Source: Pseudomonadales bacterium (GTDB lineage: Bacteria > Pseudomonadota > Gammaproteobacteria > Pseudomonadales > Moraxellaceae). Taken from it: a stretch of DNA of 11,516 nucleotides. Position numbers and translations under genes: made by a program. Below, piece after piece: positions 1-6,596 of the stretch. Below the pieces are notes generated by a model. It had not been told where the DNA came from, searched no databases, and was given only the letters and a program-made list of their open reading frames with translations. The first letter of the stretch is position 1, and every line of letters begins with the position of its first letter. The stretch spans positions 1-11,516 of the forward strand of contig JABEVH010000102.1 of NCBI GenBank assembly GCA_013043915.1, read 5' to 3'.

Positions 1-124
1 TAAGTCCATGGATAGGACGATCAGGATGCAAAACAACGGCTGCCGTGAGGACTGCCCCAACCAATGGGCCTCGTCCCGCTTCATCCACACCGGCTACCGC
101 CTCGGTTTGTTCAAGACTTGTCAT
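1..124 (-). CDS. rnhB: Ribonuclease HII, N-terminal part (runs off window)
   Basis: Only the first 41 codons are present; the rest lies beyond position 1. RNase HII cuts the RNA strand of RNA-DNA hybrids and starts removal of single ribonucleotides from DNA in the cytoplasm. The visible part carries the family's first active-site block, AGVDEAGRGPLVGAV at residues 11-25, with the metal-binding pair Asp14 and Glu15. The ATG at 122-124 lies inside the end of lpxB, giving a 14-base overlap in another frame. A CAGGG ribosome-binding site lies 7 bases before it, inside lpxB. Following lpxB directly is the usual arrangement in this cluster, and dnaE often comes next, though that cannot be seen here. 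The identification is firm although the gene is truncated by the window edge. Confidence 0.93.
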   Translation of the reverse strand, partial: MTSLEQTEAVAGVDEAGRGPLVGAVLTAAVVLHPDRPIHGL

Positions 125-1262
125 CAATCAGCCCTGCAATCGCCGCCGCTGCACGCTCACTGGCATGACACCTGATTTTTTGATGTTGCTCGGTAAACAG
201 CTGCGTCAGGGCACCTGCCTCCGTTTCAAGTCGGGCACTTTCATACAAGATACGCTCTTCCTGCACATCCCCCTGTATCAGCTCAGGCACAACCGGTCGC
301 CCAAACAACAGGTTGGGAAGGCTGAAGAGCTTGATCCGAACCAGCCATCTGGCTATCCAATAGGTCAGCCAGTGAAAACGATACATCACTAACATGGGTT
401 TTTTTAAGAGCATGGCCTCCAGCGTTGCTGTACCCGATGCCAGCCATACCTGGTCAGCAGCCGCCATAACCTTGCGCCCGACGCCTGCACCCCAATGCTC
501 ATCAAAGATATGTATGCGATCACCGAGGCCCGCAAATAAATGGACTATTTGCGCACGCCGCAGGGCATTGACCGCGGGTATAGCGATAGTCCATGTTGGA
601 TGCTGCTGCAAAAAAAGGCTCATGGTTTTTTCCAGCACAGGACCTAGCTGAGCAACCTCTCCGCGTCGGCTACCAGGAAGTACAGCCAGGACATGGCCTT
701 CCATGGGCAGTCCCAGCTCAGCACGAGCAGCTCGAGTATCGTTAACCAACGGAAGATTATCTGCCAGTGGATGTCCTACAAATTCAGCCCTGACATGATG
801 TTCGTCATAAAATGACTTTTCAAAAGGCAATAAACATAGCACCAGATCGACGCTTTTTGCCAGCGTCTTCACCCGCCCCTGACGCCAGGCCCAAACCGAA
901 GGACTGACATAATGTATCGTGGGTATGCCTAGTGACTTGAAACGTTGCTCCAGCCCCAGGTTAAAGTCTGGTGCATCAATACCTATAAAGGCGTCCAGCT
1001 TTTCAGCGGCCAGCCAGGAAAACAAAGCTGCTCGAAGTTTGAATAATTCACGCAGCCGGCCCAGGACTTCCACCAGCCCCATGACAGACAAACGCTCCAT
1101 AGGGGCCAGGGTTTCAGCACCCATAGCTAACATCTGCGGCCCGGCAATACCGATAAAACGCGCATCGGGATAATGCTGGCGCAAAGCGAGAATAAGAGAG
1201 GCACCCAAAGCATCGCCTGAAGGTTCGCCCACTACCACACCAAAAACCCGAGGCAGGGACAT
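111..1262 (-). CDS. lpxB: Lipid-A-disaccharide synthase LpxB
   Basis: LpxB is a glycosyltransferase (GT19 family) that joins UDP-2,3-diacylglucosamine to lipid X, forming the beta-1,6 disaccharide of lipid A at the cytoplasmic face of the inner membrane. The protein is 383 residues, essentially the length of the E. coli enzyme (382). Visible family motifs are GEPSGDALGA near residue 12, FIGIDAPDFN at 92-101 with conserved aspartates 96 and 99, VSPSVWAWRQGRV at 119-131, PGSRRGE at 196-202 and SGTATLEA around 276. The ATG at 1262 is 3 bases after the lpxA stop. Its GAGG ribosome-binding site overlaps the lpxA stop region and sits partly in a hairpin (listed separately). The 3' end overlaps rnhB by 14 bases. 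Two seven-base A or T runs occur in the gene but the frame is intact. Confidence 0.97.
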   Translation of the reverse strand: MSLPRVFGVVVGEPSGDALGASLILALRQHYPDARFIGIAGPQMLAMGAETLAPMERLSVMGLVEVLGRLRELFKLRAALFSWLAAEKLDAFIGIDAPDFNLGLEQRFKSLGIPTIHYVSPSVWAWRQGRVKTLAKSVDLVLCLLPFEKSFYDEHHVRAEFVGHPLADNLPLVNDTRAARAELGLPMEGHVLAVLPGSRRGEVAQLGPVLEKTMSLFLQQHPTWTIAIPAVNALRRAQIVHLFAGLGDRIHIFDEHWGAGVGRKVMAAADQVWLASGTATLEAMLLKKPMLVMYRFHWLTYWIARWLVRIKLFSLPNLLFGRPVVPELIQGDVQEERILYESARLETEAGALTQLFTEQHQKIRCHASERAAAAIAGLIDDKS

Positions 1263-1265
1263 AAG

Positions 1266-2045
1266 TTACCTCGCGATACCGCGAGCTGACTCCTGCAGCG
1301 TGGTGATAAAAAGCTGCACTTCCGTAAACTTAAGCGCTAAAGCCTCAAGCTCAGGCATGGCTTGTTCTAGCGTTGCAGCCTGACGGTATACAATCCGATA
1401 GGCTTTGCGCAAGGCTGCAATAGTTTCACTGCCCCAGCCACGACGACGCATCCCTTCAAAGTTCATCCCGCGCGGCACGGCTGGATTGCCACTGACCATG
1501 ACATAAGCAGGAACATCCTTGAACAGAATAGCTCCACCACCCGCCATGGCATAGGAACCTATACGCACAAACTGATGTATCCCAACCATGCCACCTAAGA
1601 TCACGAAATCTCCGATGTGTACATGCCCGGCGATACCGACGTTATTAGCCGTAATATTATCAGAACCTATCTGACAGTCATGAGCTATATGCGTATTGAC
1701 CATAAAAAGATTGCGATCTCCAATGCGCGTCATCCCCTGATCCTGGATCGTACCGCGGTGCACCGTACAAGACTCACGAAAAATATTGCCATCACCAATT
1801 TCCAGCCGCGTAGACTCACCATGATACTTCTTGTCCTGGCAATCTTCACCCAACGTTGAAAACTGAAAAATCTGGTTATCCCGCCCAAGTCGCATTGGCC
1901 CCTTAAGCACGACATGAGGCCCTACTCGCGTACCGCCCGCTATCTCAACACCTGGACCTATGATAGAAAATGGCCCCACCTCCACCTGACTATCCAGCCT
2001 GGCTTTGGGGTCGATGAGCGCCGTTGGGTGTATAAGCCCAGTCAT
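1266..2045 (-). CDS. lpxA: UDP-N-acetylglucosamine 3-O-acyltransferase LpxA
   Basis: LpxA transfers a 3-hydroxyacyl chain from acyl-ACP to the 3-OH of UDP-GlcNAc, the first step of lipid A synthesis; it is a cytoplasmic homotrimer. The 259-residue protein (E. coli 262) has hexapeptide repeats of the left-handed beta-helix over about residues 1-185, then the helical C-terminal domain beginning near NFEGMRRRGW. The catalytic base is His122 in the HIAHD motif (His125 in E. coli). Substrate residues Gln70, Lys73, His157 and Gln158 match E. coli Gln73, Lys76, His160 and Gln161. Gly170 falls at the acyl-chain ruler position. The ATG at 2045 overlaps the fabZ stop in an ATGA, so translation is probably coupled. 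The lpxB start follows 3 bases after the TAA stop. Confidence 0.97.
   Translation of the reverse strand: MTGLIHPTALIDPKARLDSQVEVGPFSIIGPGVEIAGGTRVGPHVVLKGPMRLGRDNQIFQFSTLGEDCQDKKYHGESTRLEIGDGNIFRESCTVHRGTIQDQGMTRIGDRNLFMVNTHIAHDCQIGSDNITANNVGIAGHVHIGDFVILGGMVGIHQFVRIGSYAMAGGGAILFKDVPAYVMVSGNPAVPRGMNFEGMRRRGWGSETIAALRKAYRIVYRQAATLEQAMPELEALALKFTEVQLFITTLQESARGIAR
1270..1285 (-). other. Hairpin over the lpxB ribosome-binding site
   Basis: On the coding strand CTCGCG and CGCGAG form a perfect 6-bp, all-GC-rich stem with a 4-base loop GTAT, in the last codons of lpxA. The GAG at the end of the 3' arm is the first part of the GAGG ribosome-binding site of lpxB (1269-1272), 6 bases before its ATG. 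A ribosome finishing lpxA would have to melt the stem, which fits translational coupling (inference). Confidence 0.5.
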
Positions 2046-2479
2046 AGCACCTGCTCTGCAATCAAAATTTCGGCACTGGCAGCAAGATCACCGTCGACCG
2101 TAGCGCGGCATCTGAATTTATAGAGGTTGCGTTTGCAATTACCTATAGATGCCTCCAGGGTCAAGCGATCGCCAGGTATCACCTGACGTTTAAAGCGCAT
2201 GCCATCCGCGCCTACAAACAGATGAATTACACCATCAGAAGGTTTACGTCCTGTACTGACAAACCCCAGAACACCTGCCAACTGAGCCATGGACTCCAGG
2301 ATAAGCACGCCAGGCATGATAGGCTTACCCGGGAAATGACCGTTAAAAAACTCTTCATTGATGGTAACGTTCTTGTACCCAACGGCACGTACACCTGGCT
2401 CTAACTCCAGCACCCTGTCAAGCAGCAAAAAAGGGTAACGTTGCGGCAGATAGCTGCGAATTGCCTCAATATCCATCAT
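2042..2479 (-). CDS. fabZ: 3-hydroxyacyl-ACP dehydratase FabZ
   Basis: FabZ dehydrates (3R)-hydroxyacyl-ACP to trans-2-enoyl-ACP in type II fatty acid synthesis. It competes with LpxA and LpxD for the same hydroxyacyl-ACP pool, which explains its place between them. From the chosen start the protein is 145 residues, a single hotdog fold. His48 in FFNGHFPGKP and Glu62 in GVLILESMAQ are the catalytic pair, and LPQRYPFLLLDRV at 11-23 is the family's N-terminal motif. The frame stays open upstream to 2563, but I place the start at the ATG at 2479 (a second ATG follows at 2476). An AGGA lies 7 bases ahead, the MMDI opening matches Pseudomonas FabZ as I recall it, and upstream starts would add residues unlike the family. 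It begins 40 bases after the lpxD stop and ends in an ATGA overlap with lpxA. Confidence 0.95.
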   Translation of the reverse strand: MMDIEAIRSYLPQRYPFLLLDRVLELEPGVRAVGYKNVTINEEFFNGHFPGKPIMPGVLILESMAQLAGVLGFVSTGRKPSDGVIHLFVGADGMRFKRQVIPGDRLTLEASIGNCKRNLYKFRCRATVDGDLAASAEILIAEQVL

Positions 2480-2486
2480 TATTTTA

Positions 2487-2490
2487 TCCT
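2487..2490 (-). promoter_or_regulatory. Ribosome-binding site deciding the fabZ start
   Basis: AGGA lies 7 bases before the ATG at 2479, preceded by a purine-rich GAGAGGGG stretch around 2493-2500. The longer in-frame starts at 2563, 2536 and 2518 have no comparable site, and they would overlap or abut the lpxD stop. This supports the 145-residue FabZ. Confidence 0.7.
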
Positions 2491-2519
2491 GACCCCTCTC
2501 ATCCACTTCGATCAACATC

Positions 2520-3569
2520 TCATGTAGTCGATTCATTGCTTGAACTCGACATCTTGGCCTCAAGAGCCGCGAGTCTTACCTGTATCGACTCCAGATGTTT
2601 AAGCCGTACAGCGGTTCGCTTCCAGTCCCGCGTCGCTTCCAAGGCAGTTCCCGACGAGTAGCTCCCCGCCTTAAGGATAGACTTCGTTACCATGGACATT
2701 CCGGTAATGTGAACATCATCTGCCAACTCAATATGTCCTACCAACCCGACGCCTCCCGCCAGTACACACCGTTTTCCCAAGCGTGAACTGCCCGAGATGC
2801 CTACGCAGGCAGCAAGGGCACTGTGCGCACCAATGATGACATTATGCGCAATCTGTACCTGATTATCGATAATAACGCCCTGCTCCAGAATAGTATCACC
2901 TAGCGCACCACGGTCGATGGTTGTGTTAGCACCTATATCGCAATCATCACCGATATCGACAGCCCCGAGTTGTGCTACCCGCACCCAGCCTGAGCGCGTG
3001 GGAGCAAAACCAAAACCATCCGCGCCTATGACAGAGCCTGCATGCAAACGCACGCGTTTTCCAATACGGCAACCCGGGTAAATCGTGACACGAGGAAAGA
3101 CATGACAACCCTCCCCCAGCGTACAGCCCTCACCGATAACACACCCTGCCTCCAGAATACATCCCGAACCAAGGTGGACCTGTTCGCCTATCACGACCAT
3201 AGGACCTATCGAAACATCAGCAGGCACAACCACGGATTCATGCACCACGGCAGAAGCATGCACGCCAGTCGCGACCTGATTTAAGGGCTCAAACAATCGG
3301 CTCGCCTTTGCGTAAGCCAAATAAGGATCAGGGGTAATCAAGCAGTGTCCCTTAAAATTATCTGCTTGCTCAGGCTGCAAAAGCACGGCCCCTGCCTGTG
3401 TCGAGACCAAGGCATCCTGATATCTGGGATTGGCCAGAAAACTTATGTGCCGCGGACCAGCAGCACGCAGGGTTTGCAGACCTTCAACCAGATAATCAGG
3501 GTCCCCCCGCAGTTCGACCTGCAGATTGACCGCCAACTCTCCTAACCGCCAGGCCTTGGGCCTTTCCAT
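2520..3569 (-). CDS. lpxD: UDP-3-O-(3-hydroxyacyl)glucosamine N-acyltransferase LpxD
   Basis: LpxD adds the second 3-hydroxyacyl chain, to the 2-amino group of UDP-3-O-acylglucosamine made by LpxA and LpxC; it is a cytoplasmic homotrimer. The protein is 349 residues (E. coli 341). An N-terminal uridine-binding domain covers about residues 1-100, including the HISFLANPRY motif at 41-50. Then come about ten hexapeptide turns of a left-handed beta-helix (about 103-310), and a C-terminal amphipathic helix (about 320-340) ending in a Ser-rich tail. The catalytic His is His242 in VQIAHNVIIG, corresponding to E. coli His239. ADGFGFAP at 183-190 is the conserved acyl/ACP-binding loop region. The ATG at 3569 is 2 bases after the skp stop, with AGGG 9 bases upstream inside skp. 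Co-translation with skp is likely. Confidence 0.97.
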   Translation of the reverse strand: MERPKAWRLGELAVNLQVELRGDPDYLVEGLQTLRAAGPRHISFLANPRYQDALVSTQAGAVLLQPEQADNFKGHCLITPDPYLAYAKASRLFEPLNQVATGVHASAVVHESVVVPADVSIGPMVVIGEQVHLGSGCILEAGCVIGEGCTLGEGCHVFPRVTIYPGCRIGKRVRLHAGSVIGADGFGFAPTRSGWVRVAQLGAVDIGDDCDIGANTTIDRGALGDTILEQGVIIDNQVQIAHNVIIGAHSALAACVGISGSSRLGKRCVLAGGVGLVGHIELADDVHITGMSMVTKSILKAGSYSSGTALEATRDWKRTAVRLKHLESIQVRLAALEAKMSSSSNESTT

Positions 3570-3571
3570 CC

Positions 3572-4141
3572 TTACTGGCCCTGCCCGGCACTCGGGCTAC
3601 CGCTGGCTACCTGTGAGTTGATATTCTCAATCACACGCTTGGTAATATCGAGGTCAGGACGAAAAATAATCGCTGCATGAGCGTCCAACACCAGATCAAA
3701 TCCTGTATCTTTTTGTACTTTGGCAATAGCCTTTTCAAGTTTTGGCGTCAACGAACTAATCACCTGCTGCTGCATACGCTTGCTCTTTTCCTGTATGGTT
3801 GCTGCAAGATTCTGGTACTGGCGATAGAGATCATCTCCTTTAACCTGTATCTTCTTTTTGTCGGCATCCGACATCACTGAACCATCGTTTTTCATTTTCA
3901 GCGAGAGAGCATCCAGCTGTTTCTTCAGGTCGGCCATGGTATCTTCCTGCACCTTGATATCAGCCTTAAAAGCTTTCAGGGCTTTCTGCGCTGCATCCGT
4001 ATTCCACAAGGCTACCTGTGGATCGAAAATACCAACTTTCAAAGTAGCACTTGCTGGAGCTGCTGCAGGCGTTGCAGCCAGCACCGACAGTGGTGACAAG
4101 CACACCATCACCAGAACTACATGTTTAAACAACTTCACCAC
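3572..4141 (-). CDS. skp: Periplasmic chaperone Skp/OmpH
   Basis: Skp is a trimeric periplasmic holdase that carries unfolded outer-membrane proteins from the Sec translocon toward the BAM complex. The 189-residue precursor has an N-terminal signal peptide: Lys3 and Lys6, hydrophobic core about 8-20, probable cleavage after LSVLA (residue 22 or 23). An Ala/Pro-rich linker to about residue 33 follows, then the OmpH core, with a long heptad-like, Lys/Gln-rich tentacle region about 55-140. KDTGFDLVLDAHAAIIF near 144-160 is the family's C-terminal strand block. It is longer than E. coli Skp (161) because of the linker and a Ser/Gly-rich tail. The start is GTG at 4141, with a second GTG directly after it; no ATG fits. 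A very strong Shine-Dalgarno compensates. The gene lies 38 bases after bamA and 2 bases before lpxD. Confidence 0.93.
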   Translation of the reverse strand: MVKLFKHVVLVMVCLSPLSVLAATPAAAPASATLKVGIFDPQVALWNTDAAQKALKAFKADIKVQEDTMADLKKQLDALSLKMKNDGSVMSDADKKKIQVKGDDLYRQYQNLAATIQEKSKRMQQQVISSLTPKLEKAIAKVQKDTGFDLVLDAHAAIIFRPDLDITKRVIENINSQVASGSPSAGQGQ

Positions 4142-4145
4142 GACC

Positions 4146-4154
4146 CACCTCCTC
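4146..4154 (-). promoter_or_regulatory. Strong Shine-Dalgarno of skp
   Basis: GAGGAGGTG, the best match to the anti-Shine-Dalgarno in the window, with AGGAGG 6 bases before the GTG at 4141 and 9 before the GTG at 4138. It lies in the 38-base bamA-skp gap and probably sets a high initiation rate for an abundant chaperone despite the GTG start (inference). Confidence 0.8.
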
Positions 4155-4179
4155 GTTTTGTATTTGGCCTTTACAGCCT

Positions 4180-6546
4180 CTAGAACCCCTGCCCAATGGT
4201 AAACTGAAAAATCTGGTGTTGATCATCAGGCTGGGAATGCAACGGTTTTGCCACGCTGAATGTTAGCGGGCCAATAGGCGTTAGCCAGGAAAAACCAATC
4301 CCGAGCGAGTATCTTATCGCACTTAATGGTGGATTATCGACTATATAAGGTGAACTAAAGGTATCAAATGCCTGCCCTGCATCGAGAAATACCGTCGTAC
4401 GCATGCTGGTAGCTGCTTCTTTGATGAAAGGCATAGGCACTACCAGTTCCATGGTTCCATCCATGACGGCGTTACCGCCAACGACTGAGGGCATAGGATC
4501 ACTTACGGCCTGGCCTGTCGTAGGATCTACATAGGGCAACATATACGGACTGCGCGGCGCAACCGTGTAATCAAGATAACCACGCAGCGAACCTATGCCC
4601 CCGGTAAAGAAGTTCTTATAAAACGGCAAATGACCTGTGCCGAACAACCCGTCACCATACCCTAGCAAGGTGTGAAAGCGCAGCACCCACTCACCTGATA
4701 TGGGCACAAACAGCTGACCATCGTAGGTTAATTTGTAGTAATTGACCGGCGTAACAGGCGCCGTCATTTCCAAACTTAGTGACTGAGAAGCGCCTCGATC
4801 AGGAAACATGCCTCGGTTCAACGTACTGCGGCTCCAGGCTATCGTATTGACTTCAGTATTAGCTTGTGATCCATTTTGGTTAATATAGTTCACGACTTCG
4901 AGGGCCGGCATATTTCCTATTTCGATCTGTGTATGATCAAGGCCTAAAGAAAAACTGATATTTTCGGTTTCATCGATTGGGTAGCTAAAATTGACATTGC
5001 CACCCACCGAGTTGGTCCAGTATGTCGTGATACTTAAGTAGGAATCAAAAGTTCTATTATTATAGATCGTGAACCCTCGGCTGACGCCATCATCCGTAAA
5101 ATATGGATTGGTATAACTGATATTGGCAGACTGCGATATCTGATTACGTGTAATCCCAAACGAGGCGGTGTTACCGGTCCCAAATACATTGTTCTGACTG
5201 ACATTAGCGCTTAGCGTTAAACCTACCGCCTGGGAATAGCCGATACTGGCCCCAATGGAGCCTGAAGGCTGCTCTTCCACGGTGGAGGTCAAATCGACCA
5301 AGTCATTACTGCCCGGCACACGATCTTTTTCGATTTTAACCGTTTTGAAGTAACCCAGCCGCTCCAAACGCTGCTTAGAAATATCCATACGATCATTCGA
5401 AGCTAAGGCTGACTCAAACTGCCGCATTTCCCGACGAATCACCTCGTCGTCGGTCTTATTGTTACCTTTCATCTGTATTCGACGAACATAGACTCTTTCC
5501 TGAGAATTAACGTAAATGGTTACAGCCGCTGTTTTATCTGCATCATTGAGGGTAGGCTGACCATTAACATCAGCAAACACATAACCATCATTGCCGATAC
5601 GCTTGGCGATCAAATCATCGCTGGCAGTCAACAGCTGTTGCGAAAACACCTGGCCTTTATGAATTAAAATCAGTGGCAGCAGTTGATCTTCAGGTACTGG
5701 CAAGTCGCCCACCAGTTTAACGCTGGAAACCTTGTAGACCGAACCCTCATGCATATTGATCTCTATAAAGACCTGCTTATGATCAGGCGTTAGGGTTACT
5801 TGTGTAGATGCAAATTTAAAACCTGCATAACCGCGATCTAAGTAGTAGGACTTGATTCTATCGAGGTCTCCCCGCAATTTTTCACGCGAGTATTTATCAT
5901 CGCTTTTTATAAAAGACAGAAAATGATGCACTTTCAACTGCATCTGATCTAGCAAGGTCTGACTGTCGAAGGCTTTATTACCGACAAAACTAATGGAATG
6001 AATACTAGCAACCGAGCCCTCTCGGATGGTGATATTAATTTCAACGCGATTTCTCGTCCGCGCAGCGGTTTCTACATCAATTTCTGTAGCATAACGCCCC
6101 TGGGCAATATACTGATTTTGCAGCTCCTGCTTGACATGATCCAAGGTGGAGCGCTCGAGTACGGAGCCTTCACTGAGTCCGGCCTGCTTGAGGCCCTTCA
6201 GCAAATTCTCCTTATCGATGGATTTATTGCCTTTGAGATTGATTTTGGTGATATAGGGCCGCTCGGCAAAATGGTAAACAAGGACGTCGCCATCACGACT
6301 CACCCGTACATCTTCAAAATCACCCGTCTTAAAAAGACTTCGTATGGAGTCTGCAATACGTTGAGCATCTACGCTGTCACCAGCATTAATGGTAAGCGCA
6401 GCATACACTTCCGTAGTAGGGACGCGAGCAAGTCCTTCAAGGCGTATATCCTTGACTACAAAAGTAGTCGAATCCTGTGCCCACGCCATGCCACAGAGCA
6501 CCCACCATCCGATAACAAATAAACGCCCCCACCCAACACTATTCAA
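4180..6546 (-). CDS. bamA: Outer-membrane protein assembly factor BamA
   Basis: BamA is the Omp85-family core of the BAM complex and inserts beta-barrel proteins into the outer membrane. The precursor is 788 residues (E. coli 810). The signal peptide has Arg8 and a hydrophobic stretch 9-20, with cleavage likely after AWA (residue 23). Five POTRA domains follow at about 28-95, 96-175, 178-265, 268-348 and 351-424, then a 16-strand barrel from about 425. The L6 lid motif is GGIGSLRGY at 649-657, with Arg655 equivalent to the conserved Arg of VRGF in E. coli. The protein ends in a C-terminal beta-signal finishing with Phe788. The start is TTG at 6546: an in-frame TAA lies 15 bases upstream, and the next usable codon (GTG at residue 16) would destroy the signal peptide. 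A 50-base gap with an inverted repeat separates it from rseP. Confidence 0.96.
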   Translation of the reverse strand: MNSVGWGRLFVIGWWVLCGMAWAQDSTTFVVKDIRLEGLARVPTTEVYAALTINAGDSVDAQRIADSIRSLFKTGDFEDVRVSRDGDVLVYHFAERPYITKINLKGNKSIDKENLLKGLKQAGLSEGSVLERSTLDHVKQELQNQYIAQGRYATEIDVETAARTRNRVEINITIREGSVASIHSISFVGNKAFDSQTLLDQMQLKVHHFLSFIKSDDKYSREKLRGDLDRIKSYYLDRGYAGFKFASTQVTLTPDHKQVFIEINMHEGSVYKVSSVKLVGDLPVPEDQLLPLILIHKGQVFSQQLLTASDDLIAKRIGNDGYVFADVNGQPTLNDADKTAAVTIYVNSQERVYVRRIQMKGNNKTDDEVIRREMRQFESALASNDRMDISKQRLERLGYFKTVKIEKDRVPGSNDLVDLTSTVEEQPSGSIGASIGYSQAVGLTLSANVSQNNVFGTGNTASFGITRNQISQSANISYTNPYFTDDGVSRGFTIYNNRTFDSYLSITTYWTNSVGGNVNFSYPIDETENISFSLGLDHTQIEIGNMPALEVVNYINQNGSQANTEVNTIAWSRSTLNRGMFPDRGASQSLSLEMTAPVTPVNYYKLTYDGQLFVPISGEWVLRFHTLLGYGDGLFGTGHLPFYKNFFTGGIGSLRGYLDYTVAPRSPYMLPYVDPTTGQAVSDPMPSVVGGNAVMDGTMELVVPMPFIKEAATSMRTTVFLDAGQAFDTFSSPYIVDNPPLSAIRYSLGIGFSWLTPIGPLTFSVAKPLHSQPDDQHQIFQFTIGQGF

Positions 6547-6555
6547 GTCAGAAAT

Positions 6556-6560
6556 TCCTT
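6556..6560 (-). promoter_or_regulatory. Ribosome-binding site of bamA (TTG start)
   Basis: AAGGA, 9 bases ahead of the TTG at 6544-6546. It is the only reasonable site near the only start that keeps the whole signal peptide, and the reading frame is closed by an in-frame TAA just upstream. This supports TTG as the true initiation codon. Confidence 0.7.
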
Positions 6561-6574
6561 AACAACACGTTTTT

Positions 6575-6592
6575 TGCAGACCACGCTCTGCA
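6575..6592 (-). repeat. Inverted repeat in the rseP-bamA gap
   Basis: Perfect 6-base arms TGCAGA and TCTGCA flank a 6-base spacer GCGTGG (coding strand), beginning a few bases after the rseP stop. In RNA it would form a small hairpin about 28 bases before the bamA TTG. On the coding strand it is followed by six As, not Us, and the other strand has no U-run after it either, so it is not a standard intrinsic terminator. Function is unknown. Confidence 0.5.
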
Positions 6593-6596
6593 TCAC

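Noticed and set aside
2480..2563. N-terminally extended FabZ of 173 residues
   Set aside because: The extra residues overlap lpxD, are unlike FabZ N-termini, and the ribosome-binding site lies at the shorter start.
4420..4450. Possible sigma-E promoter inside bamA upstream of skp (GGAACTG on the coding strand at 4444-4450)
   Set aside because: The -35-like match is good, but the element about 16 bases downstream (TCATC) is poor, and the better TCAAA is too far. The bases are also constrained by coding; not enough to call.
5998..6522. Plus-strand open frame of 174 codons opposite the bamA signal/POTRA region
   Set aside because: It lies wholly antisense to a clearly conserved gene, has no recognisable protein motif, and is explained by chance openness opposite coding sequence.
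6575..6592. Intrinsic terminator between rseP and bamA
   Set aside because: The stem is only 6 bp and is followed by As on the transcribed sense, not a U-run, so it lacks the form of a terminator.
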